A stretch of DNA of 64,000 nt from Trebouxia sp. TZW2008 (lineage: Eukaryota > Chlorophyta > Trebouxiophyceae > Trebouxiales > Trebouxiaceae), in contig BDIU01000025.1 in NCBI GenBank assembly GCA_002118135.1, positions 62,001-126,000 on the forward strand, given 5' to 3'. Position 1 is the first letter of the stretch. Each line of letters opens with the position of its first letter. Shown here in pieces: positions 1-10,907 of this stretch. The translations under genes and the position numbers were made by a program. The notes beneath the pieces were generated by a model that saw only the letters and a list, made by a program, of their open reading frames with translations, did not search any database and was not told the DNA's origin.

Positions 1-90
1 TGACTGTAGTGGCATTTCTGCGTAAGAACAATGCAATGTAAGGACAATTTTTCTGGTGACCAATGCAGTTGTTATAAAGAGAAATTACTG
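1..90. repeat. Dispersed repeat copy, left edge
   Basis: The stretch TGTAGTGGCATTTCTG ... ATGTAAGGACAATTTT ... GGTGACCAATGCAGT closely resembles 59069-59155. Its full extent is cut by the window edge. Confidence 0.8.
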
Positions 91-3000
91 CACACAGGAA
101 GGGAAGCTCACTCTGCATGGCAAACAGGATCTCTACTTCACTGGCTTGTGCAAGGCGCTCCCCATGGATGTGGTCACTGGCCCCTGACAGCACAGCTGCT
201 GTGTGCAACCCACTCTTCAGCCCCACAATCTGCACAGCAGGTGCTTTGTAGCTCAACTGAAGGTGCGCACAACTTTGCAAACACAACACAGTGGCCCAGA
301 TGGCACAAATGCTTGCTTTGCTTGCCCTCTGAAACAAGGCTCTGACATGACAATCCAGATGCCATCCATGTTCAGTGCCAGCCTAGGTTTCCAGTTCACA
401 AGTCACCCGGCACAAGACAATGCTCGTGAACATCTGATTCAGCATGAGTCCAGGCAAAAGCTCTTGCCGATCATTCCGTCAGGTCTATATCCCAACTGTG
501 ACCATGCAGACGCCTGAACCGCCATATGCATACATGTGGCATTGGTGACATACCTCCAGCAGGCCATCATCAAAGATGGGCTTCTTCAGGTTCTTGACCT
601 GCTCTTCAGGCATGTGGTGGTCATGCAAGCCCCACAGGTCACGCCCGCCCATATACGTCTGCAGGTTGATCATCACAATAGCTCGCACGCTCTTGGGAAT
701 GATGAGATTCTCCCACTCTTGATCTTCCCCTCTTCTGAACTGCATCACCAGTGATCAGGTTGTCACAAGCCTGCAAGCCAGGGTGCTGATGCAGCAACAA
801 TTGAGCCCAAATGGATGCAGTCATCTCTTCAATGCGGAGACCTGAAGTCAGGACATTCTGCTTGTATGGCCATGCAGTGTGGGATCAAGTCACTGCATCC
901 TGGCTGCATGGTGCTAGTGAGTAAGGGATCTAACCTATAAGGACATTGCAATTGATAAAGCAGTCACCGCATGCTGATTGCAGTGACAAATTCCATCAGG
1001 AACACTTTGACACGAGGACAGTCTTCATGGCAAGAAATGTAGTCATCACAGCTGAAATTGATCTGGCTGTAATTTAGCAATGTTTGGTGTAACGGGCTCT
1101 GCACTCAGCTTGCTTACATGGGCAACACCCTTCTGCTACACATGTGTGATGCTGACAGCTGGGTCACCCATATGCTGGTGATCAAGACGTTTTCGAGGTT
1201 GTTCAAGCCAGGCTGCTGCTACAGGTATGGTCTAGGTTGAGTGCTTTGGGTCGTGTGATGTTCCGGCTGACTCGCTGCGCAGTCATTACATCAAGGAAGC
1301 ACGGCAGTTGTTGTGGTTGTGTAATGTTGAGGGCTGACTCACCCGTACGCTCTGGATCTTCCTGCAGAGGGGTTTGGCGCCCCACAGCCAGCCAGTGGCA
1401 GTTGCCTCGTAGAAGTACCAGCAGATGTTCTGCCACCGATGCTTTGCCAGGTGAGGCTTCTGCTTCCGTATGTCGTTGAACCTGCATCAAGCTTACCACA
1501 CTTCACGAGCAAGACTTGTCCATGGCGCAACAACTGAACACGTCTTCATCAAAAACAAAGGCCATAGAGGCTGAAGCGGCAGGAGTACAAGAGTGGGATG
1601 GCAAGGCATCTGTTCAATCAACGGAATATCTAGAGTCACATAAAACCAATGGCAAGTGTTTCCTGTGGCAGTCAGAATAACTTGTGTAAGCTGCTATTAA
1701 CTTGCACAGCTGGATTGCAGTCATACAATTGCAAGGCCACAAATCGTATTAACAATCTGCTTTGTGCATGAGTTGTCAAGAGGCCTGAACGCTGCCAAGT
1801 CACAAAATGCCAAATATGTTTGCAAGGGCATTTTACACACCTGTATGCAGCTTCAGCATCTAAGCCAACTGTGAAGTAGTATGTGAACTTCCCAGCACGT
1901 TTGCTGCCTTGTATGCTGCTGTCCTGCTGAATGTGCACAGCTGAGGGCAACTCATCGTCAATGAAAGGGGCCTGCTGGCTCAATGGGATATCTCGCCGCC
2001 TTTTGGAGCCCTCTGCCTGCCCATCATGTTGCCCATCAGCCTGCCCATTGTATTGCCCATTAGCCTGCCCATCGGCCTTGGACTGATGGGCACTCTGCAA
2101 GGAGTTGTGGGCGTACTGCTCTGGCAGGCCTGAGGACATGCTGATTGACCATAGATCCATGCCCCGCACTGTTGCATCCCCCACACCCTTGATCATCTGC
2201 ATATACAACCAACAAGATGTCATGCAGACTGCAACCACCCTGACTGCGACAGCCAGAATTTGCAGGCCTGAGGATGTGAGGATGTGCTGATGGACCAGAG
2301 GTCCATGCCCCATCTAGTTCCTTGATCATCTGCAGTTACGCTCATTGTTGTGTAAAGCAGACTGCAAACATCCTGATTGTGACGCTAAAAATCTTGCAGG
2401 CCTGAGGACGTACTGATAGACCAGAGATCAATACAAGGCACTGGTGTGTCCCCCATTTCCTTGATCATCTGCACATGACTTTTGCAGTCTTGTTTCAAAG
2501 GGGCAAAGTGCACTACGTATGACTTGAGTGCTTTGGCAGGATGCAGGTGTGCTTACATCGGAACATGATGCCTATCCCCAGGACAAGAGAACATTGCATT
2601 TATGCAGGACTCACGCAATAGGTGTGGCTCACAGTACTGACAATGCAGGTCTGCTTACATCAGGCATGGAGAGTGAGATGACTATTTTGCAATTAAGTCG
2701 TGCAAAGGACATGGCTTGAGCACTGAGGATGCAGGTTTGCTTACATTAGACATGGAGTGCCGGTCTTTGGTCCACAGCCTGCTGGCCTTGTGACCCCAGC
2801 CCAGATTGACTGACATGCCATTGCCTGTGCCCAGAGGAATCACAGCTGCTGGCGGTGCCGGCAGTATACCAATCTCCCTGCATGCGCAAGGCAACCTTGA
2901 GCAGTGCTGGTGCAGGTAAAGCCATGCCATTGCTGGTGTACAAAGGGATCACAGCGGCCGATGGTGCCGGCAGTATGCCAATCTCCCTGCATGCGCTAAA

Positions 3001-4870
3001 GTTGACAACACTGATGCAATTGGCAGAGGGCAACTGCTGGCATTCAAAACCCGGCCTAGGTTGACTGGCATGCCGTTGCCTGTGCCCAGAGGAATGACAG
3101 CTGCTGGTGGTGCTGGCAGTATCCCAATTTCCCTGCACGCGCAATGCTAAACTTGACACCACTGAAGCGATTCACGGCAGCTGCTGGCCTGGTGGCCCCA
3201 ACCCAGGTTGACCGGCATGCCTTCTTCTGTGCGCAGAGGAATGACAGCTGCTGGTGGTGCAGGCAGTATGCCAATCTCCCTGCATGCGCAATACTAGCCT
3301 CAGCAACCCCGATGCAGTTACCACAGTCATTTTCATCCCAGACTCCCCTGTATGCTCATTGTCGGACACAGCAACCCCGATGCTATGGCCAGAGTCAGCT
3401 GTGAATGATGCAAGAGACAGCATGCAGCAAGGCTGCATGACACCCAAGCACTGTCTGCAAAAGCTGTGTGCTGTTCAGCCATGTGTTGTGAAGGACAGCC
3501 TGATGCTGCGTCTATCCCATGCACTGACGTTCCTACGCAGCTGGCCATGAAGGGACTTCGCCCTTTGAAGAATTGAACATCTGCCAATGTCTGGTATGTC
3601 TGTCATCATCTCAGCTTGCACGCAAAAGACTGCTTGTATGATGTTGATGAGAGATATCTCAAACACTGGCAGATATTCAGATCAATTAAGGCTTCTAACA
3701 AAGGAGTGCTTGAGAGCTATGATGTTGGAATACTTGTCACGCATTGGCACATCAGCGGTTTCAGTTGCTGCCACATCAATTTGGCCTGGCATCTTGTCCT
3801 ACAAGGATGCATTCAACCTTCGCTGGCAGCATCAATGCTTGCTGGCAGAATCAAATGTTACTGGCAGAATCAGTCCTGATTGGTCAAAATGACAGGCTGT
3901 GCAAAAGCCAACTGTAGGTACCATGGTAGAGTAGTGGTTGCAAAGTCTGATGCTGAATCACATCTCACACATTGCCTTCATCAGGAGCGGCAATTGCTGA
4001 CACACTGCTGGCGTCTTGTTGCAACAACAGGCCAGCAGTGCTAAGGTCTTGCTGACAGAAGTGACAGGCTCTCACCCAATGGCCTGCAAAAGCCAACTAT
4101 AGGTACCATCGCCCCCAGCTGCCACCACTCTCAAGTTGTGTTTGATGTGATACGCCTTTTCGTCTCCCTCCTTGATGGCAGCGTCCAGATTCTGCCAGAT
4201 GGTCTTCAGCACATGGTCAGGCTTCTGCTTGGGCAGCTGGTACACCTGCATGGCGGAAGCTGTGCTTCATGACAGGCATGCAGCTAAGGCACCAGGATAA
4301 TGTGAAGGGCCAAGGGGGAAATTGTGCTGCAGACCAGGCTGAAACAGACATTCGACTTTGGCAATAGCTCTTTCATGAGGTTGTGACAAGTCCTGAGATT
4401 GCATGGAAACTTGTTATGCATGTGGCGAGGCCTACCTGAACAACACCGACTACCTGCCCAAACAGCTTCAGCAAAGCCTTGCCGTATTGGCCGCCTGACT
4501 TTGGATTGATGAAGACAAGAGTTGGGTGTGGCGGCAGCACACCAACATGCCTTGCTGTTGAATGGTCATGCTTGGGCAAATCATCCCGGGTTCCTTGCAA
4601 GTATTTGCTAGGCACGCTGTAGATCAGCAAATTGGGCTATTTCCTATGACCTTAGACAACACTCACAGGAAGCTGAAGCCGATGAATGCATTGGCCAAGA
4701 CAAACTCACTGGTAGGGCTGCCGCAAATCGTTGTCCAGGTGCAAGCTCTGCAAGAACAGAAAATTCGTGTTGAGATCCATGAGGTCTCTGAGTCACACAA
4801 CGTCGTCTTCACCTACCTCTGATTGCAGGTCGTCTTGAATTCCGTCCACTGCGTCGAACTCTTCCGGCAT
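1..4870 (-). CDS. Diacylglycerol kinase, plant-type, 3' end off the window
   Basis: Phosphorylates diacylglycerol to phosphatidic acid. Exons (minus strand): 4870-4817, 4747-4710, 4616-4436, 4245-4076, 2877-2745, 2196-1841, 1481-1343, 739-554 and 229-112. All phases join, giving about 458 residues before the left edge. The catalytic domain begins with VFINPKSGGQ (about residue 66), followed by the nucleotide-binding AAGGDGTYSWLL (about 133) and PLGTGNGMSVNLGWG (about 162). The accessory domain carries YYFTVGLDAEAAYR, FNDIRKQKPHLAK, NLQTYMGGRDLWG, FDDGLLE and GLKSGLHTA. There is no C1 domain, as in short plant DGKs, which are about 490 residues long, so little is missing. The start at 4870 is chosen because an in-frame TGA lies upstream with no ATG between. 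Introns are large and hold decayed copies of the exon 2877-2745 and of the start of exon 2196-1841. An insert rich in DGQ/NGQ repeats lies in exon 2196-1841. The last donor, at 112, is less certain. Confidence 0.9.
2119..2468 (-). repeat. Threefold tandem copy of a DGK exon start
   Basis: Three copies of an acceptor plus exon start follow each other. Each reads CAG then ATGATCAAGG, with exon starts at 2468, 2329 and 2196 (periods 139 and 133). The functional one is 2196, because it continues into the accessory domain. The copy at 2468 still encodes a similar peptide ending in SSGLQ. The copy at 2329 has shifted frame. The duplicated block also includes intron sequence. Confidence 0.85.
2745..3279 (-). 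repeat. Fourfold tandem copy of the DGK nucleotide-binding exon
   Basis: Four copies of the exon that begins EIGILPAPPAAVIP start at 3279, 3132, 2986 and 2877 (periods 147, 146 and 109), each behind an intact CAG acceptor. Only the 2877 copy keeps LGTGNG, GWG and a donor. The 3279 copy reads LRTEEG, the 2986 copy reads LYTSNG, and the 3132 copy keeps LGTGNG but loses the GWG. Three short copies of the exon's 3' edge and donor also lie at about 2541-2570, 2645-2670 and 2731-2755. Confidence 0.85.
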
Positions 4871-6382
4871 GACGTACGCTCGCACCGCAGAGCGAGCCTC
4901 GAGCACACTCAGATAGTCTCAGGAGAGCAGTCAGAAGAGTCCGTTGTGTCGGAGAGGTCTCTGAAGATTTAATATCGACTTTTGCGCCGTTCTCGACACC
5001 TGGGGAGTCCGCACGTCGACTTCTGGTGCACTTGCACAACGTCTGCTCGTGAGTCGGGTGCGCAATGCAGCGCGTTTCATATTCGCTGCTCATATGATCG
5101 CACGTGCCAGGTCAGGTGCCAGGCAGCTTAGTCATGTAGCTGCGTAGGAAGACCGAGCTAGCTGCTGCCATGTGCAATTTTGTATTTTGCTTTGCAGCAG
5201 AGTTTCGATAGGACATTCGCAGTGTGCATTGAATTGAGAAACATGTTAGGGTGCATGCCCGAAGACATCGAGCAGACTGGTCTGCTAACCAAAGGATGTA
5301 AATAATATCTACTAAATATCTCTCCATGTGTGCAAGAAAGAAACGAAAATCATCGATGCACATTTTGATTATCGAATTGGCATGCATGCATCTGATGTGG
5401 CACATGATGTCCCAGAGCACATCATTGCTGCACAATGCAGACCTCATGAAGGTGTGCGTGACTGCTGAAGGCAGCCACACTAGATCTTGTCGAATATGTT
5501 TGAGCTAACATAAATAGCCGTGGACAGATTCAGTCATATTATGCAAAGGAAAGTTGTCTATCAGGAAGCAGAGTCAGACCAAGGAGATGAATGTACTCGG
5601 CTCATGCCCAAGCATGAATGTTACAAACACATGGCAGTAGCTGCTTTCCTGCTGCAAGGTCTGATCATGTGCCTTTGGCGGCATCTTGAAGAACGCATAC
5701 GCATCAGCAGTGCAGCGTGCATGCAGAAGCTTAAACAAGCAAGGTAATTGATCGTTTTGGTACAATTGTCATGGAGGTTGAATGGTGCAGCAGCCAGGTG
5801 GAACTGTAAAGAATGGACGTTTCAGTGTCCAGGCAAATGCCGTCATTGTTGCAGACCATTGAAAGGCAGTCTGCAGATCAGTAGCAGGCCATATGATCGC
5901 TGACCCTGCTGTGCAAGCGCTACTGTCAATGACGCTGCATCGCGTATGCTTGCCACTCCACTGAACGCAACAGGCTATGCTGATGAAGTCGATGTGCAAA
6001 GCTGCACTGTTGAGCCTGTAGTGATGCTGGCTGTGTCGTGGACTCTGCAATGAGCTTGGTGCCAGGGCTCACCCCATTGCTATAGCCACAGCAGTTTCTA
6101 TGAGAATAGACACTGTCTCATGTGCCAACTGCTGAAGACAGGCACAGGGTGGCAGGACCAGCTTGTGTTGCCAGAGAAGCCAAGCAACTTATGTTGAGCT
6201 ATGCCTTGACACCAGGTAGAGCCTGCAACAGAACATCGCTCATTGCCATTTGCACACCTGTTTTGTTACATGTACTGTCTGCACCTGTTGATGCTGTTGG
6301 ATGTGCTGTTTTCTTGTGACAAGCACAACATGAAAGGAAACAGGCTGGAATTTTGGCTTGATCACTTTCGCATGCGGGCGTG
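4871..6382. other. Intergenic, no gene recognised
   Basis: Between the DGK start and the 3' end of the SET-domain gene, both on the minus strand. It should hold the DGK promoter and 5' UTR and the SET 3' UTR. Frames here are short and show no family resemblance. Confidence 0.5.
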
Positions 6383-9300
6383 TCATGCAACCAGGATCTG
6401 TACCTGTATCTGCTTGCCTATTTGGTTGATGGCAGAAAGCAGCAATCGCTTCTTCTCCAGTCGGAATTGGATTGCAAGCTTCATATCGCTGGACAGCGGC
6501 TGACCAGCCTTGTCTAGTCCTAAGCTAAGGGCCTGTTGGTCTTCCTGTGGGACTGAAGGCCACTGGGATAGCAGCAAAGTGCAGACTGCCGCAATAGTCC
6601 TCAGTGACCGTACCTGTGGAGATCAGTGGCGCACATTGAATGTTTGATGGACCATATAACCGCATACAGGAGGAAGGGATAGTGTCCAGAATGACAGACT
6701 GACAAGAACATTGTGTATGACATAAAATACGGACATTCCAGGCAAATCAGGCACATCTTGCGCTTTGTCGGGAATGCTGGCCTCTGCAACTCGGTTTATG
6801 CATTTCATTCTTATCTCTCACAGTATATGAGTATATGAGTATACGAGCAGTGTATAGTCATCCACACTGCATCTAGACACTCATGCAAGCAAGCGAAACG
6901 GTGCATGGCAGCTGTGAGCTCTGTAAGGCCAACAGCTAAGCTGTATGGCATCATATGGCTGTGCGCTGCCACTCATGACTAACACTCATGTCACTTGTGA
7001 TGAACATGCGTGAGTCTGATGGGTACATAGCCACTGCCACTGGGTGGCACATGCGAGCGTCCTTGATGGCTGGTTGAAGGGCGGAAAACGCTACTGTTTT
7101 TCATGACTGACCTCATTGGCAGGGTTGAGGGGTATGCCCCAAGCCCCCAGCTTTGCAATTGACCCCAGCTCAGTTGGGTTCTTGCAATACAGCATTCTGA
7201 CTGCTGCCAGCAGGCGGGGGTCCACAGGGGGGTTCCCCCCTATGGCCACCTCCAGGTTGGCAGTGGGTCCCCACAGGTTGAGATGTGTCAGGGCTTGTTC
7301 CTGCCAGAGGGGCAGGCTGGTGCTGGAGGTGGTTGTGCCCTGCCCTTTGGTGGACCATAGGTGGGAGCTGTGCAGGTGAGCTACCTCCTTGGCAGCCTGT
7401 TGACATGCAGTGAGTTTCAGTGGCACTGCTTGCAAATGGCAAGCCCCACAGGTTGAGGTGCATGAGGGGGTGTTCCTGTCAAAGGGGCACCACCTTGGTG
7501 CTCAAGGTGGTTGTGCCCTGCCCTGGGTGGACCACAAGTGGGACCTGTGCAGGTGTGCCTCTTCCTTGGCATCCTGACTGTGATGTGGTGATTGCTGTTG
7601 TGGCACAAACAGTTTTGCAAGCATACAGACAATGCTTTGACAACTGCAAGAACCAAGAATACAAAGTCAGCATGAGACTGGACCAGTGAATCATCATACG
7701 TAATACTCAATACGCAATACATGATATGCAATACCCAGTATTTGGAAGTATGAATCACTAAGGTGCAGTGCAAATTGTGGAATACGCAATACGTTTGGGC
7801 CAATACGTAATACCCAATACGCAAGTATCATACAGTGTCAATCAATGAGATCAATAGCATGGTGTTTCACTGGACTGTACACCTACAAACAGACAGCCTT
7901 TGCCAAGATTTTTGCCTGGAACAGGAACAAAAGCGCAAAACGGGAACAAATGCTGGTTGCATAGGCAGCAGTGAACAGCCATGTCAACATATCAAGCTGA
8001 CACTGCATGTGTGGGCGAAGTTGTTGCAGCGCTTGCTGCAGAGATGTCAATATGACATGCTTGCAGCTAATTGACCCATACAGGCAAGGTAGCTCTCTAG
8101 TAGATCACCTCTGATGCATTGGCGTCAATGTGTTGTGCATGTCACACACTACACTGTACCATTATTTCAAACTCAACTACTTGCAACTCACATATGCCGT
8201 ATTGCGTATTGAATAGTGTGTACAGTGATCCACTGCAGCTCACCTCCAGCATCTCAATATTGAACCTTAGCTGAACCCTATCATGGGGATTGTTGTCCAC
8301 AACAAAGCCATAGTCCATCAACAGGAAATCATTGGGCAGGTTGCCATAGCTTAGCAGCAATGGCTGCTGCTGGGGTATATGCTCCAATGCCACTAGCTGC
8401 AGGCTCTTGTCTTTTTGCGGCTGTAACTTGCAGTTGGGGCTGAAGCTGTGGTTGCACATGTCAATAAGTGGCAGCATGGCCGCTGGCTGAGAGGGCCCTG
8501 CTACACGGAAAGCCCTTGAGGTCACCACTGCTAGTGCCCAACCAAGGGCATTGGCATCAATGAGAGTGCCAGCAAAGGTGTCTGCAGGGGTACCCGGGAG
8601 GGGTCGCAGAGCCCCCTGGGCAAAGTTGAGCAGCCAACGGCACCTCATTTGGACCTGCTGGCTGACTGGTGCATACTGGATGGCTTGCAGGGGTTCCCTG
8701 CCAAAGAACATGGGGATGCCTGGAACCCCCACTGGCAGGTTGCTGATGTACGGACTGAATCTGGAATCTGCACCTTGCACTCTGTGTGCCAGCACCTGCC
8801 AAATTCACACAGCTTGATGTTGGTCAATAACTGGACAGGTGACATGTTGCTTGTAGTCTGTCTACTGACTGCAACAGTGAGTGCATAATGATTATCTAGG
8901 AACTGAACTTGGAATCTGGGCCTTGCACTCTGTGTGCTGGCACTTGCAAAGGTTACCTGGCTACAAGGTGCACAGCAGCAAGTGCACAAGAAAGATGTAG
9001 GCACTAAAGCTAGAAGTTGTGCCTTGCACCTGCAAATGTTACATGGCTTGAAGTTGCGTAGTCACTGCGGCAGTGAGTGCACAAAGATGATGCATGGACT
9101 CAGTATAAACCGTGCCTTGCAAAATGTTACACGGCGTGAAACCGCCAGGGAACTGCAGCGAAACGGGTCAGCGGCACACTGGGCAGCTCACAGATGAGAC
9201 TGCTGTGAGAGCGCGCACGAAAGGCCTGAAGCAGAGAGCATCAATGCATGTTGTCTATTTGCTGCAGCAATGTGTAGGGTGTGCAGCTACAGAACGTGCT

Positions 9301-10393
9301 TGCTTGCAATTGTAAGTGCTACTGTCATTTACTGACTCTTTGGACACAAGCTGCACCCAGATTGCAGGGAGGAGAGATGCAGGATGAGACACATGCTGCT
9401 GAGTTGAGCAGCATGATACAGTATGAGCACGCTGGCAAGTAATGCAGGGCTCTGCCCTGAGATTGTTCAACATTTCTTGCCCATGTTTGATCACTGAGAT
9501 GTGGTATTGTCAAACTTGTCAGCAAAGTCTGGAAAGTTTGAAATTGAGGCTGACCTGCAGTGCTAATTTGGCACCCCATAGCTCTGGTGGAACTTGCTCA
9601 ATCAGTGCCAGCAGCTCAGGCTGAGTCTGCTCATCATAAGTCAGCTGACAATGCTTGGGCAGATGCACAAGACACTGTCCTGGTTTGAGGTCCTGCACAG
9701 CACTTCATAGGGCTCCTGTTCAGGAATGCCTTGCGAAAAGTCGCTGCACAGTGCAGATTTGGTCTGAAGTTGATGTCCTTTGGGCAGGAAAGTTGCATCA
9801 TTGTGCACGGAGAGGCCGGATAGATTGCACACTGGTCAAGGCCAAGTCTTTCTGTAGTTTGCTGCCTGCGCCGATTGTTGCAATACTTACAGATAGTAGC
9901 TTGTCAACATGCTGCAATCTAGCAGCACGAGCAGGTGCTGCAAACATAGGCTTGGCAAACAGAGCCAAATTGTACAACCTGGAGCATACAAGCAAGACAG
10001 GCCGGGATGGCTTGTACAGGGTGTAGGCAAGCACCTGAGCAGACCATAAGCCATAGCCTGAGCCGTCACCAGCTGGCTGAACAGATACGCCTTCCACCTT
10101 GCCACCTTGCTGCTGCAGCCAGTGAGGCAAGGCAGCAGGTGAGTCTTGCAAGCACGCTGTGGTTGCATGTAGTTGCCTAGGCCGGACTGCTACCCTGGAT
10201 TCAGGTCTCTATCAGCTTTTGTGTGAACAAGCGTGCAGATGTGAAGGCAAGTATGACAGTGTTTCAGATTTGCAATGATGTCCTTGCAGAATTGACACGA
10301 CGTTGCCCACCTTATGGGCCTTGATAAACGAGGCAGCGAATTGGTACGCCTATCAAGATACGCAAGGGTGTGACGAACGCAGGTGACTACCAT
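6383..10393 (-). CDS. SET-domain protein lysine methyltransferase, rubisco-LSMT-like, probably plastid
   Basis: Transfers methyl groups from S-adenosylmethionine to protein lysines. Exons: 10393-10311, 10194-10035, 9692-9555, 8795-8244, 7300-7112 and 6613-6383, which join in phase to about 450 residues. The N-terminus (MVVTCVRHTLAYLDRR...) is basic and rich in Arg and hydroxylated residues, like a transit peptide. The split SET domain starts at WLQQQGGKVEGV and continues with LLALIEQVPPELWGAKL, FSPYISNLP (about residue 140), PLIDMCNHSFSPNC (about 236, the cofactor and catalytic core) and LPNDFLLMDYGF. The substrate-binding C-terminal domain reads EVAIGGNPPVDPRLLAAVRM and MKLAIQFRLEKKRLLLSAI. 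Length and order fit LSMT/aldolase methyltransferases, and the substrate is not known. A possible donor near 6401 could move the stop. Flanking introns carry copies of exon starts. Confidence 0.9.
7112..7530 (-). repeat. Duplicated exon start in the SET gene
   Basis: The start of exon 7300-7112 and its upstream intron recur at about 7420-7530. Both have a CAG acceptor, GAACA and the sequence for HLNLWG. The distal copy soon diverges. Confidence 0.75.
7697..7833. repeat. AATACGCAATAC-rich repeat
   Basis: Runs of AATACGCAATAC, AATACGTAATAC and AATACCCA are interspersed with GGTGCAGTGCAAATTGTGG. The core GCAGTGCAAATT followed by ATGCAATA recurs at about 38613-38650 and 39960-39990, and a GTATTGCGTATT stretch lies at about 8190. 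This is a dispersed repeat family within introns and spacers. Confidence 0.7.
8750..8970 (-). repeat. Duplicated start of the main SET exon
   Basis: The start of exon 8795-8244 (GCACACAGAGTGCAAGG, then AGATTCCA) is repeated about 151 bp upstream near 8946 with an AG acceptor. Weaker remnants lie near 9040 and 9120. Confidence 0.7.
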
Positions 10394-10907
10394 TGCACAG
10401 CACAGTTCCGCCTTAGGGACAAGTGTTATGGCCGGTCGGAGCTACATACGGTTGTACAAACTAGCAAAGCCGGTCATCGCAGCCCTAGCAGCTTGTGTCA
10501 CGCTGACGCACGTTGCGCATCAGTCAGCACGGGGCAAGTTCTTCTTGCAAGATCGCAGTCTCGAGCAAGAATGCAAAGGTCAGAAGCAAGTCTTATGTCG
10601 CAGCGTTGCTGTTTTGCATCCAGTAAGGTCGGTTGCAGACGCGAGGTGCACAACTGGTGCTGCCTGCGACACAGTTGCACAAACCATTACAAGCATTCGC
10701 TTTGCAGTTGCCGCTTCTCAGCGTCGATCCTGCCGTGGTCCTGTGCTTCAACTGCAGCTCTGCAGGGCTGCTCTGCAAAATGGATCAGTAGGCTCAGTTT
10801 GAACAGACCCTTGCATGTTCATTCAATCAATCACATCAGTTCAAAACTTCTTCACAGGAAGGGTCCCAGGTTTTTTTGCGGTGTGGTGTTGCAGCGCCTG
10901 TGTCATC
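10394..10907. promoter_or_regulatory. Divergent spacer between the SET and F-box genes
   Basis: The two start codons face away from each other across 514 bp, so this stretch should carry both promoters. Open frames on the plus strand (about 10390-10802) have no recognisable domain. No core promoter motif stands out. Confidence 0.4.

Noticed and set aside
3895..3925. Second copy of the GTYSWLL end of a DGK exon
   Set aside because: Only about 28 bp match, without the GGD upstream. Too short to call an exon, though it fits the junction-copy pattern.
10383..10802. Plus-strand open frame of 139 codons in the divergent SET/F-box spacer
   Set aside because: Opens with a non-ATG codon, shows no domain, and overlaps the region expected to hold promoters and the first SET exon.
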